A DNA stretch of 64,000 bases, from the NCBI GenBank assembly GCA_008011715.2, contig CP136508.1, forward strand, positions 5,208,001 to 5,272,000, in the 5' to 3' direction. This DNA comes from [Empedobacter] haloabium (GTDB lineage: Bacteria; Pseudomonadota; Gammaproteobacteria; Burkholderiales; Burkholderiaceae_D). Made by a program: the position numbers and the translations under genes. The notes beneath the pieces are model-generated. The model did no database searches. It was not told the origin of the DNA and was given only the letters and a program-made list of their open reading frames with translations. Below, piece after piece: positions 61,742 through 64,000 of this stretch. The first letter of the stretch is position 1. The number at the start of each line of letters is the position of its first letter.

Positions 61742-63147
61742 TCGCGCCACGGCCCGGCAAGACCCGGCGCACCTTCCTGAAGGCCGGCGGCACCCTGCTG
61801 CTGTCGGTACTGGCCCCTTTGCCTGCGCGCGCCGCACAGATCATGGCCGTGCGCGTGTGGCCGGCGGACGACTACACCCGCGTCACCCTGGAAAACGACA
61901 GCGACCTGAAAACCTCGCACTTCCTGGTCAAGGACCCGGACCGCCTGGTCGTCGACATCGAAGGGCTGGAACTGAATCCCACCCTGAAAACGCTGGTGGC
62001 GAAGATCCAGTCGAACGACCCGTACATCAAGCAGGTGCGCGTGGGCCAGAACCGCCCGAATGTCGTGCGCCTGGTGTTCGACCTGAAGGCGCCGATCCGG
62101 CCCCAGGTGTTCACCCTGGAACCGGTGGGCGTCTACAAGCACCGGCTGATCTTCGACCTCTACCCGGTGCAGCCGATCGACCCGATCGCCGCGCTGATCG
62201 AGAAGGGCGAATGGTCCAGCGACGGCAAGCCGGTGGGCCAGCCGCCCGCCACAGCGGCGGACGCGCCCGCGGCCACCCTGGGCAACGCGCTGCCGCTGCC
62301 GGACAACAAGCTGCCCGCGCCGGGCGTGCCCTCGGAGGCCCTGCCCCGTCCCGACATCGCCGCCGTGCCGCCGAAGGCCGAACCGACGCCGCCGCCCGCG
62401 AAGCAGGAGCCGAAGAAGGCGCCGGGCGACAAGCTGGTACGCATGCTGACGGTGGCGCTGGACCCCGGCCACGGCGGCGAGGACCCGGGCGCCATCGGCG
62501 CCAAGGGCAGCCGCGAGAAGGACATCGTGCTGGCGATCGCCAAGCGCCTCAAGTTCAAGATCGAGGAGCACCCGAACATGCGCGTGATGCTGACGCGCGA
62601 CGGCGACTTCTTCGTTCCGCTCAACAAGCGGGTGGAAAAGGCGCGCAAGGTCGATGCCGACCTGTTCGTGTCGATTCACGCGGACGCTTTCGTCTCGCCC
62701 TCCGCGCGCGGCTCGTCCGTGTTCGTGCTGTCCGAGAAGGGCGCCAGCTCGTCGGCGGCACGCTGGCTGGCCAACAAGGAAAACCAGGCCGACCTGATCG
62801 GCGGTGCCAACACGCAGGGCCACGACCCGCAACTGGCCAGCGTGCTGTTCGACCTGTCCACCACGGCGCAGATCAACGACAGCCTGAAGGTCGGCAAGGC
62901 CGTGCTGTCGCAGATCGGCGGCATCAACAAGCTGCACAACGGCGCCGTCGAGCGGGCCGGCTTCGCCGTGCTGAAGGCGCCGGATATCCCGTCGATCCTG
63001 ATCGAGACCGCTTTCATCTCCAATCCGGACGAGGAGGCGCGCCTGCTCGACAACGCCTACCAGGACCAGATCGCGGACGCCATCGTCAAGGGCATCCGCC
63101 AGTACTTCGCCAAAAACCCGCCGCTCGCCAAGAGCCGGCTGACCTGA
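61705..63147 (+). CDS. amiC: N-acetylmuramoyl-L-alanine amidase with Tat-like signal
   Basis: This 480-residue periplasmic amidase splits peptidoglycan stem peptides for daughter cell separation. The N-terminus has a twin-arginine motif (TRRTFLKAG) and hydrophobic stretch, so export by the Tat route is likely, as for AmiC. An AMIN domain (about 45-145) and a proline-rich linker precede the amidase_3 domain: zinc ligands in DPGHGGEDPG, E in REKD, and SIHADA. The C-terminal IETAFISNPDEE has the catalytic glutamate. Confidence 0.95.
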   Translation: MPATPPLPPDTLIAPRPGKTRRTFLKAGGTLLLSVLAPLPARAAQIMAVRVWPADDYTRVTLENDSDLKTSHFLVKDPDRLVVDIEGLELNPTLKTLVAKIQSNDPYIKQVRVGQNRPNVVRLVFDLKAPIRPQVFTLEPVGVYKHRLIFDLYPVQPIDPIAALIEKGEWSSDGKPVGQPPATAADAPAATLGNALPLPDNKLPAPGVPSEALPRPDIAAVPPKAEPTPPPAKQEPKKAPGDKLVRMLTVALDPGHGGEDPGAIGAKGSREKDIVLAIAKRLKFKIEEHPNMRVMLTRDGDFFVPLNKRVEKARKVDADLFVSIHADAFVSPSARGSSVFVLSEKGASSSAARWLANKENQADLIGGANTQGHDPQLASVLFDLSTTAQINDSLKVGKAVLSQIGGINKLHNGAVERAGFAVLKAPDIPSILIETAFISNPDEEARLLDNAYQDQIADAIVKGIRQYFAKNPPLAKSRLT

Positions 63148-63157
63148 GGATTACGAT

Positions 63158-63952
63158 ATGAAGATGGTGACGTTCGGCGAGCTGCCGGCCGTGTGTATCA
63201 CCGCGCCCGACGGCGCCGAGGCGACCATTGCGCTGTACGGCGCCCACCTGGCGTCATGGAAGACGGCCGACGGGCGCGAGCGCCTGTTCATGAGCGAACG
63301 TTCCCCGCGCGACGGCAGCGCGGCCATCCGCGGCGGCGTGCCCGTCATCTTCCCGCAGTTCTCCACGCGCGGCACCGGCCAGCGCCATGGCGTGGCGCGC
63401 CTGTCGCACTGGCGCCTGGCGGACCACGGCAGCGACGCCAGCACCGCCTGGGCCGAATTCGCGCTGACGCAGGACGACGTGCCGCCGGCGCTCGCCGCGG
63501 GCTGGCCCCATGCGTTCGCCCTGACGCTGCGCTTCACCCTGCAGCCGGGCGCCATCGCGATGCGCTTCACGGTCACCAATACGGGCGCCGCGCCCTTCGA
63601 TTTCGCCACCGCGCTGCACACGTACTACGCGGTGGACGACTTCACGCGCACGGTGCTGGAAGGCCTGCCGGAACAGTCGCCGCTGCACTTCGGTCCGAAA
63701 CTGGACAACATCTACGCGGCCCCGCCAGAGCTGGCGCTGGCGCACGATGGCGGCAAGCTGCAATTACGGCAGCAAGGCTTTACGGAGTGGGTGGTGTGGA
63801 ATCCGGGCGCCGAGGGCGCCGCGGCACTGGCCGACATGGCCGATCACGAATGGCAGCGCTTCGTCTGCATCGAGCCGGCCCGCGTCGACAAGGGAGAGCT
63901 GGCCGCCGGCGCCACGTGGACCGGCGAGCACACGATTACTGCGACTCTTTGA
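63158..63952 (+). CDS. D-hexose-6-phosphate mutarotase (YeaD-type)
   Basis: This 264-residue protein has the galactose-mutarotase-like fold: YGAHLASWKTADGRERLFMS, GGVPVIFPQFSTRG, GVARLSHW and ALHTYYAVDD. It interconverts anomers of hexose-6-phosphates. GAGGATTAC precedes the ATG 10 bp after amiC. Assignment is by family pattern only. Confidence 0.93.
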   Translation: MKMVTFGELPAVCITAPDGAEATIALYGAHLASWKTADGRERLFMSERSPRDGSAAIRGGVPVIFPQFSTRGTGQRHGVARLSHWRLADHGSDASTAWAEFALTQDDVPPALAAGWPHAFALTLRFTLQPGAIAMRFTVTNTGAAPFDFATALHTYYAVDDFTRTVLEGLPEQSPLHFGPKLDNIYAAPPELALAHDGGKLQLRQQGFTEWVVWNPGAEGAAALADMADHEWQRFVCIEPARVDKGELAAGATWTGEHTITATL

Positions 63953-64000
63953 TCATCCGGCCCGAGCTGGCCTGCACCGGCCGGGCGTTCAACGGATAGA
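63936..64000 (-). CDS. Possible C-terminal end of a gene running off the window
   Basis: On the minus strand one frame reads YPLNARPVQASSGRMIKESQ and stops at 63938-63936, overlapping the mutarotase end by 17 nt. Only about 20 residues are seen, so identity cannot be judged. It is partial. Confidence 0.3.
   Translation of the reverse strand, partial: YPLNARPVQASSGRMIKESQ

Overview
The window looks like a chromosomal segment of a high-GC betaproteobacterium. The best fit is the Oxalobacteraceae (Massilia/Duganella type). This is inferred from codon usage, the rpsU-yqeY-dnaG-rpoD cluster, the Rhizobium-style glycerol ABC transporter and a family of intergenic 'GGTGNCAGGCACC' hairpins. I could not run any search, so the taxonomy is an inference.

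Layout. 1-4.2 kb: a MarR regulator with a C-terminal four-cysteine cluster, an AhpD-like protein with a matching operator, a secreted protein and an orphan sensor kinase. 4.2-15.4 kb: a DUF4189 protein, then a complete glycerol regulon. On the minus strand this is glpD, two ATPases, two permeases, a DUF2160 protein, a binding protein and glpK; the repressor glpR is divergent. 15.4-24 kb: a lower-GC island ending at a tRNA-Ile(CAT) gene. It holds a decayed stretch, a four-gene minus-strand operon (AAA+TOPRIM ATPase, Vsr-like endonuclease, DNA cytosine methyltransferase, UvrD-like helicase fused to a Cas4/AddB-like nuclease) and a broken tyrosine integrase next to the tRNA. 24-29.6 kb: the macromolecular synthesis operon rpsU, yqeY, dnaG, rpoD.

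29.8-46.9 kb: mostly housekeeping or scattered genes. These are a HI0933-type flavoprotein, sodC, ybiB, aroG, tsaD, LysR, an ion channel, a DUF457-type membrane protein, DUF427, two cyclic-di-GMP proteins, a DsbA/FrnE-like protein, plsY, ybaK, an EEP-fold nuclease and an AraC-GyrI regulator. 46.9-51.4 kb: an RND efflux adaptor and pump. 51.4-53.1 kb: xerD and ogt. 53.5-60 kb: a TRAP dicarboxylate-type transporter (dctMQP) divergent from a DctB-like kinase and FixJ-like regulator, with a perfect 11+11 bp palindrome between them. 60-64 kb: queG, tsaE, amiC and a hexose-6-phosphate mutarotase.

The most unusual element is the island operon at 16.5-22.9 kb. It combines Gabija-like architectures (OLD-like ATPase-TOPRIM plus a UvrD helicase) with a cytosine methyltransferase and Vsr. 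The methyltransferase start is out of frame because of an A8 homopolymer, which suggests a phase-variable or error-prone start. A second theme is a family of long perfect hairpins with constant outer ends and variable but self-complementary inner stems, one of which supplies the last codons of queG.
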